Origin: Primulina eburnea | Lineage: Eukaryota; Streptophyta; Magnoliopsida; Lamiales; Gesneriaceae | Assembly (NCBI RefSeq): GCF_022965805.1 | Contig: NC_133103.1 | Location: 49,432,490-49,496,489 of the forward strand | Direction: 5' to 3' | Length of the DNA stretch: 64,000 nucleotides | Shown: positions 46,611 to 58,232 of the stretch, piece by piece | How positions within the stretch are numbered: the first letter of the stretch is position 1 | How the letters are laid out: every line of letters begins with the position of its first letter | The notes under the pieces: generated by a model | What the model was told of the DNA's origin: nothing | Seen by the model: only the letters and a program-made list of their open reading frames with translations | Database searches by the model: none | Program-made: the position numbers and the translations under genes

Positions 46611-49497
46611 TTAAAATGTCTGAATCTTAAAGGGTTCAACAAACATGGCAACGATGAGGGGTTTTAAAACCTTTTCCGGTTCAGTATAACCATCTTCATA
46701 GTTCTTGTATGCTACATCTATAATCCTTGTGAAGTTAAGGATTATCAAAAGGACCTCTTTCGAACACGGAAATGGTTTCTTGAAATTATCATTAATGTCC
46801 TTCCATGCAGCTACAACCATTTCATCAATCTTATTTATTGCCTCTTCCATTGTCACACCATTTTCTTTAATGTAGCAGTCGATGCCGGTGGATTTTTGGC
46901 CTCTTCCTTTCTCAATCTGCAATAATATGAATTGAAACATGTGGTTAGGCTCTAAACATAGTGATGATTATAACACACATACCCTACATTGGTTTATGAG
47001 GGATAAATTCGAAAGTAATCATAAAACAATTAAAATAATAACATATATTAATAATTTTCGCGAATAAAGATAGATCTGAAGTAATCAGGTCTTTCGGATT
47101 ATAATGAATTATGGACATCATGATAATTTGTACCTTGTATGTAGCAATATCATCGACTAATCTACAAATTTCTTGGCATGCTCTAAGCATCCTTGGCATC
47201 ATATTTAGCCATTCGAACTCCCTCCTAGTGGCAAAATCCATTCCCATTAATGATCCATTCGAAAGAAAGTGGTAACTGGCAGTTGTTAGAGCATTGCTAA
47301 GGTACTCGGAAAATGGTGGTGAATAACCTTCAATAAACCACTTGGCCTCGACATTGTAGCTCCTCACTTGTTCTTTCAACTAAATAACATAGTATCAAAA
47401 TCCATGTTGATTATATGCTGATTAGATAAGAAGAAATGATTTATTTAGTCATTTGAAATGAAAAATTCATACTGCATTTATGGTATAATCTACAACATAA
47501 GATCTTTCTTCTGTTGCTAATTCTTCCTTAAATTCTCCGTAGAGTTTCAAGATGGCGGTATAGAGTGGTTTCATATACTTCGGTAGTAGATCAGCCTCTT
47601 TAAAATCCCACCTGAGACAAGCAACAGTTAAATTAACAATCAAAGCATGTGGAATAGTTGACAATTTCAAATTAACTCTTTTCGCCAACCAATGAGAAGT
47701 GGTTAAATGACTCAAAACTATAGACAATATGACCACATGAAGCAGATAAATTCATGTTTACTAGAGCTATTAGTGCTTTCTTTTACCTTCGAATTGCCAT
47801 AGTAAAGGCCTCTAGTTCTTCAATTGTACCATAAGCATCAAATGTATCATCGATTAAAGATAACATTTTGATTATTTTCGCCAGCATGACTCGACCACGA
47901 GAATACCTAGGCAAATGATATGTTCCCACAGTCCAAAAATAGCACTCAACAAGTCTATCTCTAGCATAAGGAAGTTTAGACAAAAGGTTAAGCTCTCTCC
48001 ACCACCTGTAAAATAACAAGAATTGAAGAAGTAAACGAAATGTATGTCGACTAAAATGCAAGTCTCGTTGAGCTCTAGAACACAATCACCAAAATGTTTA
48101 ATATGTTATAAGATGACAAAACTTATAGATTATATGTAACTGAAAAAATTTACCCTTCAAAAGTGAGATGACTCTCATTACTTTCCTCATTACTTTATGG
48201 ACGACAAAGTAACATTACCTTGAGAGTTCACAGAGTTCTTGTTTATGCATCATTTGCACTGCATTATAGTCTAATTTGGCAAACTGGAGAAGCGGTTCAT
48301 CTCTAGAATATTCATCATCTTCATAGACAGAGATGTAATGGTATGACTCAAATCTTTGATACCCAAAATGTAACGGTTGCATGAGGGCATGTTCGACTTG
48401 TTTCTTGAGGGGTGGTTTGAGATTTGGGGCCATAGACTTGAGACACTCAGTTGTGAAAACAAGTGCATCGTCGAGTATATCTTCATTGTGCTTTCTCAAA
48501 TGTGCTGCTTCATACAAGCTCAACAAGCCCTTGACATCAGTTTTAAGTGACTCATCGAATTTTCCAGCGCTATCTCTGAATTTGTTAAAAATTTCTGATC
48601 GAAACATAGATTACAATAAATAGTTCTTGCAGTGAATTGTCATATCTTTTAAAGATAATTGTCCGATCTCCTCCTAATGCTCGAGTTTGCATGATATAAT
48701 CAAGACGTGACAATAAAAATACAACCCATTAGTATGCGTATTTTAATTTGCTTGTTTATCATCTAAATCATTTAATTTCAGGCTAACTCTAATAACTTGG
48801 TTCAATTTTTCCTTTTCAAATAGTTTTCTGCTGGTGAGCGACGTGACATCATATATTGACACAGAGTTGTACATTACCAACGAGTCCGATGTCACATTAG
48901 ATGTCCAAGAAAAATGGCTAAAAGTAAAAACTTTAAACTTATTGGTCGAAGACAAACTAAATTTTCCAATGATTTAGATAAAAAAAAATTATTAACGAAT
49001 TTTGTAATTTTACCTAATAAAGATTAAATACTGTGGCACATTCCGTCCCATCCATGCTATGAAGAAAGTAAACAATTTCTTGTAAAATTGGGAAACATTT
49101 TCTATGTAAATTTTATAAGAGAGAAATTATTATTATTTTTATATTATAAAGGAATGTAAACACATGACAGAGGTAAATGACACATACCAGAAGTTAAGTG
49201 AAGTCCATGTTGCCTGAATAATCTAAAATGAAGTGAAACTGTGTTTAAGTCATAGGCTTCATCTTCGTAATTTGTATTCAGACCAAAATATTGCTCCAAT
49301 TTTTGTTCAACTTCGTCTTCAAAGTGATAAGATATGCCTAGGCGTTCGAGTTTATCGATCAAATTCATGGTGTCCACCATTTCACTCTCTGGATTTTTCA
49401 AATTAATCTTCACCTCATCTTTCAACAAATCAATTTCCTTGGAATATTTTTCTGTTATCTGCATAAATTTAATCAACTAATCCTTAGTTGCCTAGTA

Positions 49498-49583
<86 letters not shown>

Positions 49584-50779
49584 CAACAAGTGTTTGATTC
49601 ACATTGACTGCAATGAATGTAATTATCAGGAGATGAATTATTGATGTGTAATAATTGAATATTCTTGGTAGATCAATCGAAACATGGTGTATGAACTGAT
49701 GTATAATTTAAAATATTAGAGTTGTACCGTTAATACTAATTAAAACCTTTGGTAAAACGATAAGTTGCCATGCTACTAGTATTAACAATAACCCAAAGAA
49801 CGTACTTATTCTTCTTGTTAATTTGATAGATTTATGTTTTCGAGCTGTTTCCATGAATCTCTATATTCGATTCGATTCGATTCGATTTCATTCGCTAATA
49901 CCTAATCAACAATTTCAAAGCAGGGCATGTGAGAGCATTAATTACCCTTAACTTGGATCGATTATTCGCTAACACCTAATTAAAAATTACCAAAGCAGGG
50001 CATGTGAGCATTAAATACCCTTAACGTGAAACTCATCCCATTTCAGTATTTAATTATTATTATATTATAAAAGTTAATATAAAATTTACAGTCTTTCCTA
50101 CATAAAAATATGTAGCTGGTCAGTTCGTGTTTATGGGCGCTTTATTGGTTTTAAATACAAAATTAATAAAGTTATTTGTATATGTTTTATAAATTATATA
50201 AATATTAATTTTATTTTATGTTATATGCCTACAAATAAGTCCGTGACTAAAATTCTCCGAGATTGATCTCGAGCTCGCCAAACAAGCTCAAGTCGTGAGG
50301 TAAAGCTCGATTAAGCTGATAATTTTGTACAAGAACCCTTTGATATGATAATATTAAATCAAGGAGCCTAAATTTCATACTTAGAGAGCCATGCAAAACG
50401 TTATTTATTGACTTTGGATATTTAATATTACAACCAGAAATTTTGCGGTATCTTGTCGGTTTATAATTTTAGGCAGAACTGAGCGTTTGACGTTTTACGA
50501 AAAGTTATAGTTAGTGGTTATTGTGCAACTCTAATATTTTAAACAGTATAATAATTCAAACGTCACGTTACGATTTCTCTTTCTGACATGGACAATTATT
50601 ACAACTTAAGACTAACAATACAATATAATATATACATGTACTTGTCACTTATAAAAAAAACATAAGAGAGAGAACCAAATTACCTCATTATCACATGTAA
50701 ACTTCAAGAACTGATCGCCCCATAGGCTTGGAGCAAAGTTGTCTTTTGGGCGAACCATATCTTTTGAAATTTGAGCCAT
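46611..50779 (-). CDS. Sesquiterpene synthase, TPS-a subfamily, seven exons, apparently intact
   Basis: It cyclises farnesyl diphosphate in the cytosol; the exact product cannot be read from sequence. Exons (minus strand): 50779-50684, 49458-49188, 48594-48219, 48005-47787, 47611-47473, 47379-47134, 46916-46611. All junctions are GT-AG, phases agree, and they give 550 codons, the usual TPS-a length. Motifs: [13 protein letters not shown] near the start with no transit peptide; RDR at about residues 263-265; the magnesium site DDTFD at 300-304; and the second metal site D443, T447, E451 (DDIATYK, completed across the exon 6/7 junction). The EDGYT loop near the C-terminus is present. Six introns is the normal TPS-a layout; intron 1 (1.2 kb) holds a TA microsatellite. 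A TATA box lies 63 bases upstream. A truncated copy lies 3' of it. Mono- or diterpene activity is unlikely without a plastid signal. Confidence 0.93.
49500..49578. repeat. (TA)n microsatellite in intron 1
   Basis: About 79 bases of TA repeat, roughly 40 bases upstream of the exon 2 acceptor. It is likely length-polymorphic and could form a hairpin in the pre-mRNA. Confidence 0.95.
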
Positions 50780-50841
50780 TTTTTCAGTGTGTATTATATA
50801 TGTAATAGAAAGAAATATTTAACAAATGATGCAGATTTGCG

Positions 50842-50852
50842 TCTATTTATAG
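50842..50852 (-). promoter_or_regulatory. TATA box of the sesquiterpene synthase gene
   Basis: On the minus strand it reads CTATAAATAGA, 63 bases before the ATG at 50779. That leaves a short 5' leader of about 30 bases, normal for plant terpene synthases. It is preceded by AT-rich promoter sequence. Confidence 0.75.
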
Positions 50853-52109
50853 CATAATAATCAAGTCCACAAAAATTAATATTATGTTATATCTTGAAAA
50901 AAAATCTGTAATATCATATACAAAAAATATCAGGCGATAAACCTTCCATGCCAAGTAGTTTCAGTCGTGGCTCATTTTCCACCATACAAGTATATATTCA
51001 TCCCGAATCTCCACTTTAGCCACCTCAATTCTTTGTCCATTTTCGAGATCGAACTTGTAATTCAATGGTCTTATCTGTCAGATTAATTGGTTCCTCTCCT
51101 CGGGTTCGATCTCCTTTTCCGCGTGTGTTTTAATAAAAAAAAAAAATTTCTTTGTTCATTTTCTTTACAATTATTCTTTTTATTATTTCAATCTTTAATT
51201 GATTAGACTGCAATTCCAAATGCGATCTTTTTAACAATATTACGTCTTAACATGAGAAAATCTTAAGATGACACGCATTAATTCTAATAATATATTTTTT
51301 TAAAATACTCTGTACTTGGAACTCGATGTTTATTGAATATTAGTGATTTTTTTGCACGCTTTATGTGTGTGTGTGTGTGTATATATATATGTGATATTTT
51401 TGTTTTACATTTTTATGTAATTTATAATTTAATATTTTTTATAATAAAGATGATATAATCATTTAAAAATTCCAAAGTTTGAATAAAGATTAAAGAAAAT
51501 ATTTTAGTAGGTTAAAATTTTTTGAACAGTATATATGATAGTGATAAAAGAAAAATACAAATTACTAAAATAGTTTTAATTTTTTTGTTAAAAGAAAATA
51601 AAGTAATTTATAATTTTAGAAGGATATTGTTAGTATTTTAAAAAGTTCATCATGACACTAAAATTAATTATTCTAGGTGTCCTAAACTATATGAGATAAT
51701 ATATATAGTATAGATAAGATATGAAATATATCTCTCTCTATCTCTATCTCTATCTCTATCTTATGTAAAATGTTAGCCTAAAAGAAGGCAAAAACTTGTG
51801 TGAGACGGTCTCACGGGTCGTATTTGTGAGACGGATCTCTTATTAGGGTCACCCATGAAAAAGTATTACTTTTTATGCTAAGAGTATTACTTTTTATTGT
51901 GAATATGAGTAGGGTTGACCCGTCTCACAGATTATGATCCGTGAGACGGTCTCACATGAGACCCACTCCTAAAAGAGACTAATTTTTTTGTAAGTTGGGT
52001 ACGGCCAATTTCACAGATTGCATGCATTATGACTCCTCGTCAATTTTTATAATTATGATATTATTCGTATTTTAATATAGATTAATATAATTAAAAATAA
52101 TAATTAATT
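50853..52109. other. Promoter and upstream region of the terpene synthase gene
   Basis: No coding frame. 50853-51130 is presumed promoter. A TG/TA microsatellite lies at 51366-51391 and a (TCTCTA)n run at 51729-51760. A small inverted-repeat element occupies 51796-51968. The remainder is AT-rich. I could not assign specific transcription factor sites. Confidence 0.5.
51796..51968. mobile_element. Small inverted-repeat element (MITE-like), copy 1
   Basis: About 173 bases with terminal inverted repeats built on GTGAGACGGTCTCAC (left) and CCGTGAGACGGTCTCAC (right), each itself partly palindromic. The centre has two TAT..GTATTACTTTTTAT words. I recall this family as common in asterid genomes. 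Its position 1 kb upstream of the terpene synthase could affect expression, but that is unproven. Confidence 0.75.
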
Positions 52110-54410
52110 AAAAAAAATTTTAAAAAAAAAATCGACTGCATGCACATAGATGGTAGTTTTTATAATTCCTAGAAACTCTTTTCACTCACAAATTGATGCA
52201 AGCATGCAAGATTGTGGTTAAATACGTAAAACTAAATGTGATCAACATCTTGAATTTCAAAATCGCCGTGTTATTGATTATTAATGAATGATATATATTG
52301 AAAATTTAGAAACAATATTATTATTCAGTAACTCATAAACGATTTGATTTTGATAAATCTAAAAAAAAATATTATAGTTAATGTGAAAATATTTTTTAAA
52401 TTTTTTTAAAAAATTATAGCTTCTAAATCTGAAATTTTTGTGATATTATTATTTAACAAATGTAAAAATGGTTGATATATTTCTTTGAATATGGAACCAA
52501 TGTATGAACATATCTTCTGCCAACTGAAAGGTGAATATATTTTCTGCCAACCGAAAGGTGATAACATTCCAGAATTACACATATTGATGGAATACAAACC
52601 GATAACACATATAGGAAAAAACTTGTGTGAGACGGTTTCACGGGTAGTATTTTGTGAGATTGGTCTCTTATTTGGGTAATCCATGAAATAGTATTACTTT
52701 TTATGCTAAGAGTATTACTTTTTATTGTGAATATCGGTAGGATTGACATGTCTCACAGATAAAGATTCGTGAGACCGTCTCACAAGAGACCTACTCTAAT
52801 AAATATGTTGGTTAATGAGATGAGAAGTGATTCGATTCAATATCAAATATGGATTGAATATAATTTATTTTTAATGTGAGAAATATATTTATGCTGAAGG
52901 TGAATATCGGTGACAAGTGGACGTAACTCTCACATTGAGAATGAATTACTATAAATAGCGTGTGTTCTTGTAGTTATTTCTCTTGCGATTTATTGCTTTC
53001 GGGAATTTTGACTGATACTCTCTTCCTAACACAATTTTGTGGTCGGTAAAATATTGGAACGTGCATTGTCCTCTAAATATATATATCTTTTGATATAGTT
53101 TTAAAATTGTTTAAATCTCAATCTCATTAAAAACAATATGAAAACTAAATTTTATATATTTGTTATATTTAAACTGAATAATCTATTACGCATAACTTTA
53201 ACAGATTATATATATGTATATTATGTTGCTTCTATGCCCGATTGACTCCCGCTTGCTGAGTATTTCACAAAATATTCAATCCTTACACTCCAGCCCAGAT
53301 AAGAATAAAAAAACCCATGTTTTTTAGAATATTTTTATTACCCTGAATTTTGGTGATTGACAAATGATATCATTGAGTTGTTTCACAATCCAACAATTTT
53401 TTGTTTGTAATTTCAGGTTTTCTGGTCACTGGATCAAGTATGATCGTTCAGCACTTTATCAACTTTTGCCACAAACTTCAGAGATCATCTGCTTTCTGAC
53501 AGCAACATTTGTGATTTCATAAGTGTTACCGTTAAAGTCCAACCGCACTTCAATCTGTTAGATATGAGAAAATCGAGGATGGTATGTCGAACTCAAGCCA
53601 TTTATGTTAAAATATAATAGTCCAATATCCTATCAACTCCATATGATATAGTTTTTCCGGAAGTGTCCAAAGTCTATCAAATTTTAGAGGCTATATGAGC
53701 TAAAGCCGGAAAAAGCTAAGGGGAAATTAAATGAAATTTATTATAGTGTAAGATGCTGATAGTGAAAAGGTCATTCCGTCAGGAACAAGTACATATGATT
53801 GTTGAAAAACAATATCCGATCGTTGAGGAATTTCAACTATAAATATTGTCGGAACATTTCAAGTTTGCAATCTTGATTTTGATGTTAAAAAAATTTGTTA
53901 TTTTGTTTCTAAAGAATTTACCTAAATGCGTAGAAAGCTACCGTGCTTAAACTGAAGCTATCAAGACACAAACTGAAAGTATCAACTGATTGCCCAAACT
54001 GAACAATACAACTGATTGTCCAGCTGATAGGTAATTTAGCACAAAATCTTTAGAAGCCCGGCCAGCTGATGAAGAGCCTAGCTGACGAGTTCAACTGAAG
54101 TAGTGAAATCAGTCCAGCTGACGAGCCAACTGATTTCACCAAACCAGTTCAACTGACCAGTTCAGAGCATCAGTTAGAAACATACCAGTTTGCATAACAA
54201 GACAAGCTTATCTAATGGAATCCACCTGTGTACAACGGTATAAAAAAAAACTGTCTTGTCAAAGGACAATAATGAACGTTGCAGCAGAGCTTAAAGTCGA
54301 GACGTTCCAGAATAGCTGTCAAGTAGGACAAAACACAAATATCGAGGAACGAATTCAAACTGCAATGAACATATTCGATGAGTCTTGGTGAACAATCACA
54401 TTGCCTCTAA
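52110..54410. repeat. Tandem array unit C, intergenic block
   Basis: It aligns with unit B (39145-41090), including the copia LTR tail near 52915, the gypsy scrap near 53250 and the LTR insertion starting TGTCGGAACATTTC at 53848. Relative to B it has an extra 52460-52860 that contains the second MITE-like copy and a small direct repeat (TTCTGCCAAC.GAAAGGTGA, at 52512 and 52540). The match to B stops at 54410, where a CACTA terminus begins. Confidence 0.78.
52623..52796. mobile_element. Small inverted-repeat element (MITE-like), copy 2
   Basis: Same family as 51796-51968: left end TTGTGTGAGACGGTTTCACG, right end CGTGAGACCGTCTCACAAGA. The centre is nearly identical. It lies inside unit C and is absent from unit B, so it inserted after those units separated. 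Confidence 0.75.
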
Positions 54411-55074
54411 CACTACAAGAAAAACGCCCAACGACAACGCACTTACAACAACGGTTTTTTTGAAAAACTGTTGTCGTAGAGTATTTAACAACGGTTTTAG
54501 TGAAAACCGTTGTCGCAGGTGCGTTTTGACAACGGTTTTGTAAAAACCTTTCAGCGTTTTTTCAGGGCAATCGACAAAGGTTTTTGCAACGGTATAAAAG
54601 CAACGTTGTCTTTCAGCGTTTTTTCAGGGCAATCGAAAACGATTGGCGTGTTTTTTTGGCAAACGACAACGGTTTTTGCAAACCGTTGTCATTAGCGTGT
54701 TTTTTTTACAAAAGACAAAAGTTTTTTTAAACCGTTGTCTATTCTCGTGTTTTTTTGGACAATCGACAACGATTTTTTTAAAACCGTTGTCGATTGGCGT
54801 GCTTTTTGGACAAACAACTACGGTTTTGGAAAATGTTGCAACATTTTGCGACGGATTTAGAAAATCCGTCGCTAACTTTGCGACGGTTATAATAAAACCG
54901 TTGCTGATTTTAAATGAGCGACAGTTTTAGGCACGTCGTCGCTAATTATTGCAACGATTTTAGTTAAACCGTCGCTACATTTAGCGAAGGTTTTAAGTAA
55001 ATTCGTCGCATGTCAAAACATGCGAAATTTTTTTAAAAGCGCCGCGACATTTCGCGACGGTTTAGCAAATTACC
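54411..55074 (+). mobile_element. CACTA (En/Spm-type) transposon terminus with subterminal repeats
   Basis: It begins CACTACAAGAAAAACGCCC, the typical CACTA terminal sequence. It is followed by repeated inverted pairs such as ACAACGGTTTT / AAAACCGTTGTCG, which shift along the sequence to GCGACGGTTT / AAACCGTCGC. These subterminal arrays are where CACTA transposases bind. No transposase is visible and the other end is not found, because the sequence runs into the gap. Plus frames here are by-products of the repeat. Confidence 0.8.
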
Positions 55075-55174
55075 NNNNNNNNNNNNNNNNNNNNNNNNNN
55101 NNNNNNNNNNNNNNNNNNNNNNNNNNNNNNNNNNNNNNNNNNNNNNNNNNNNNNNNNNNNNNNNNNNNNNNNNN
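55075..55174. other. Assembly gap of 100 N
   Basis: Exactly 100 N, the conventional length for a gap of unknown size. It lies within the CACTA element, whose hairpin-rich repeats probably broke the assembly. Confidence 0.98.
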
Positions 55175-56479
55175 AATACATGAACAAAAGGTAAGAATTG
55201 GTCGACAGTTTGTTCAGATGTGACACCTATTCTGGTAGAGTTCCGATATCAAAATCTTAACTTTTATCTGGCATGTGCATTTTTACTGATCTGGCATATT
55301 TTAATCTTTGATGCATATGTATTTAAATCCAACGATTCATACATGAAAAACATGGATGATGGAGGGCGGATCCAACAAATAATGTCCATAAATAGCCAAC
55401 ACCGCATGTTTTTAAAATTCTTTGTATTACAGTAATAAACTTGAACTTAGCATGGATTTACAAATTTATTATTTCCATTGTTCTATCTACTTAATTTGTT
55501 GATTTTCGTTTCAACTTAAGCAAAACATAGTATGTGTCCGGAAATGATTTAATTCTGTCACTATTGCTAGATTTTGTATTATTCATCTTTGTCAAGTGAT
55601 CTACTTATAATATTTTGGTTTTTTGGAAAATTAAAGGAGTTTGCCTATTTTTAATTTATTTTCCATATATTTAGAAAAATCGTTGCAGTAGTTTACATTT
55701 TTTATGTCATATCAAATTTTTATAGCTTTAAAATTTGTTCTATTTAATTTGTATGTTTGTATTGTACTTGAGTATGATTCGGTAAAATGAATATTATATT
55801 ATTACTTTAGAACAGAAAGGGTATAACTTATGCATACAATAGCTAAAGATAAATACAGCTTTAATTGTTTTTTGATCAATTTATTAGCTGAATTTAGAAT
55901 ACAAATTTGAGGTTTTATATTCAATAAATTCTAGTTTGATGATATTATTATATTTTTTGAAATGAATTTTTGTTTACTTCTTTTATATTGAAGTTTATCA
56001 TTATTTTACATGAGATGATATTGCGACTTCAAAAGAATATTATTTTTAATGATCAAAACTTACATCATGTAAGGTAACAAATCGAGTTTGACATGTTTAT
56101 TTAAGCTTTGGAATCCACTGTCTTTCATTATTCAAGTACATAATGTTTTGGTGTCATGATGTTGTAATATTAATAATCCAATATTTTTATGACACACGTG
56201 GTGGTTAGTATTTAATAAAAATTTAATTGTATTTATTGTAAAATTTTAAAAAATCATTTGATATTTAAAATTTGACATTTAAATATTTTATAATAGTTTA
56301 GAGATATTCAAAATGTCAATTCTCCATTAAATTCTATTAAATATAAGAAAGTACAACTATAAAATATTAAAAAACTGAATAATTCAACATAAAGATTTAG
56401 ATGAATATTTAATTGAGAAATATCTCAAACTCACGCTGTAGGATTGGTTATGTATTTAAAAAGAGGTTGACTAAATACT
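55175..56479. other. AT-rich region after the gap, nothing recognised
   Basis: It starts with a moderately mixed stretch (55175-55430) that contains a 71-codon plus frame without any recognisable motif. The rest is AT-rich with no gene, terminal repeat or transposon motif that I can identify. No CACTA right end (CTTGTAGTG) is seen. Confidence 0.4.
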
Positions 56480-57050
56480 TAAACACAATAAGTGAATTTC
56501 TTCGATTAGTTTAGATAGGTTGACAACTAAACTGTTTATTCTCGAGTGTTTATGTCAGTTTGCTAACATATGAGTGTGGAAAGAAGCTAAACTGACATAT
56601 TTGAACAAATCACATAATGAACAGGAAAGAGTAAGCTAAAATGTAAGTAAGACATATATGTTTCTAGATGTTCGTAGAACTGAAATTCCTATGTCACCCT
56701 TTTTCCTTTTGGGAAGATTCGCACTAGAAAACTTAGGATGATACAAGTAGTTTGCAAGATCCTGATACAATTGGTCTTAAACACAGACAAACTGAAACTC
56801 CTAGTATCTCAACTGATTAACAGACAATCTGCAAACTACTATACACATTCAATATAAAATGAAGCTAACTTAGCACAAAATTATCCTTAAACGATCAGAT
56901 ATAATTCTTTTAAGGTGTGCTAAACTGATTCAATTTTGCTCAGGTATATTATGCATTTTGAAGGCTTAATCTTGATAGTGAAAAATGCTCGTCGCTTCTA
57001 TTTATACTTTCAGAAATAGATCCGTTCAATCTAAAGTAGTCGTTGGCTAG
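56480..57050 (-). mobile_element. Decayed Sirevirus-type LTR fragment
   Basis: It shares landmarks with the LTRs at 1771 and 29693: a GATGTTCGTAGAACTG block, TATGTCACCCTTTTTC, a GCACTAGAAAACTTAG block and CTGAAACTCCTAG. CTTCTATTTATACTTTC near 56995 would be a TATA box on the minus strand. Strongly diverged; edges approximate. Confidence 0.5.
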
Positions 57051-57695
57051 ACAATATAAATAAAATCAAAAAAATATTTACTCTATTTATTGATATAAAT
57101 AATAATTTGAAGATCTACACAAATAATAATAATAACAAATACATAATAACGATTTCTCAAATGACATGACTTTATTTTATCTTTAAAAAAAGGTTAATAA
57201 AGGCACCCCTTTTAAGAGGACGTCACTTAATTAAGTAGAAATAAATTTTCGAATTTATCTCAAATAATTAAATTATTCTAACATTATTGTAGTTAGTATA
57301 TATAGAAAACTTGACTGAATCCAAGAATTTATTTTTAAAAATATTTAAGACGTGAAATTTTATTTTTATTTTATTTTTAAGAAAATAAAACAAGTCACGC
57401 ATTTTTTTAAGAAAGACAACTTAACAAAAATACGCATATAAAATCATATTATACTTAAAATCATGCAAATTTTATCATGTCTATTGAATTGACGAGATCC
57501 TTTAGTTTAACATATTTTATCGATTTTACTTTATTTTATTAAATTAATTACTACAAACCGTTAAAAATCGCAAGAGGAAGAATTGAGAAATAAGAGGTAT
57601 TCTAAAAGACCTTCCTTTTAAATTTATATTATATATCATATATAAAAGCTATTTATATAATTATATTTTATATATATTCGAAAAATTCCATCTTT
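57051..57695. other. AT-rich spacer
   Basis: Very AT-rich (long A and T runs, ATAATAATAATAA near 57126). No coding frame or repeat family recognised. Confidence 0.5.
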
Positions 57696-58156
57696 TGTTG
57701 GTCTCACGTACGGTAATTTGAGATAATAAATATGAAAATAAAAAATAAACTGGACACCGAGATTTATGTGGAAAAACACCAAAAAATTATTAGGGTAAAA
57801 ACCACGGGCAAGATGAAAAGAATTTCACTATAATATTTTTATGGTGTACAACTCACTAACTGTGTTTCCAAAGAAAAGACACACTCTCTTAATACATGTA
57901 TTCAAAACACCTCACAAATATTATAGAACTAAGCACTCAAATGCTATAAGATGAGAGAAAACTCGAAAAAAGATAATTTCAGAATGAGGGAGGAGCTCTA
58001 TTTATAGAGCCCCTAAGCCGTGTGAAGACGCGTATAAAACACGTCGTCTGAAAATTCTTCGTCAAATATGCCAACCGCGTTTCTGCTGCAAATTATGACT
58101 TTTTTCCCTCATTCATTGAATGATTCATGTTTGGCATTAAATGCATATTGTCGACA
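57696..58156 (-). repeat. 3' LTR of the Tnt1-like element
   Basis: 461 bp, TGTTGGTCTC to ATTGTCGACA on the plus strand. It includes GAGCTCTATTTATAGAGCC near 57985-58005, which on the minus strand gives a TATA box (CTATAAATAGAG) expected in the U3 region. Confidence 0.88.
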
Positions 58157-58232
58157 TTCCTCCTACTTGGAGATTTGATTGAGAATCAAACACATCTCCA
58201 CACATCTTTTTAATCTTGTTATTCCATGCTGC

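Noticed and set aside
52406..52749. Overlapping minus-strand frames with hydrophobic residues
   Set aside because: They run through the MITE-like element and low-complexity DNA of unit C, and are not shared with unit B.
54420..55070. CRISPR-like or satellite array of short repeats
   Set aside because: The repeats are inverted pairs with no constant spacing, in a plant genome, next to a CACTA terminus. They are transposon subterminal repeats.
55020..55223. Plus-strand frame spanning the N gap
   Set aside because: Half of it is undefined residues from the gap; it is not evidence of a gene.
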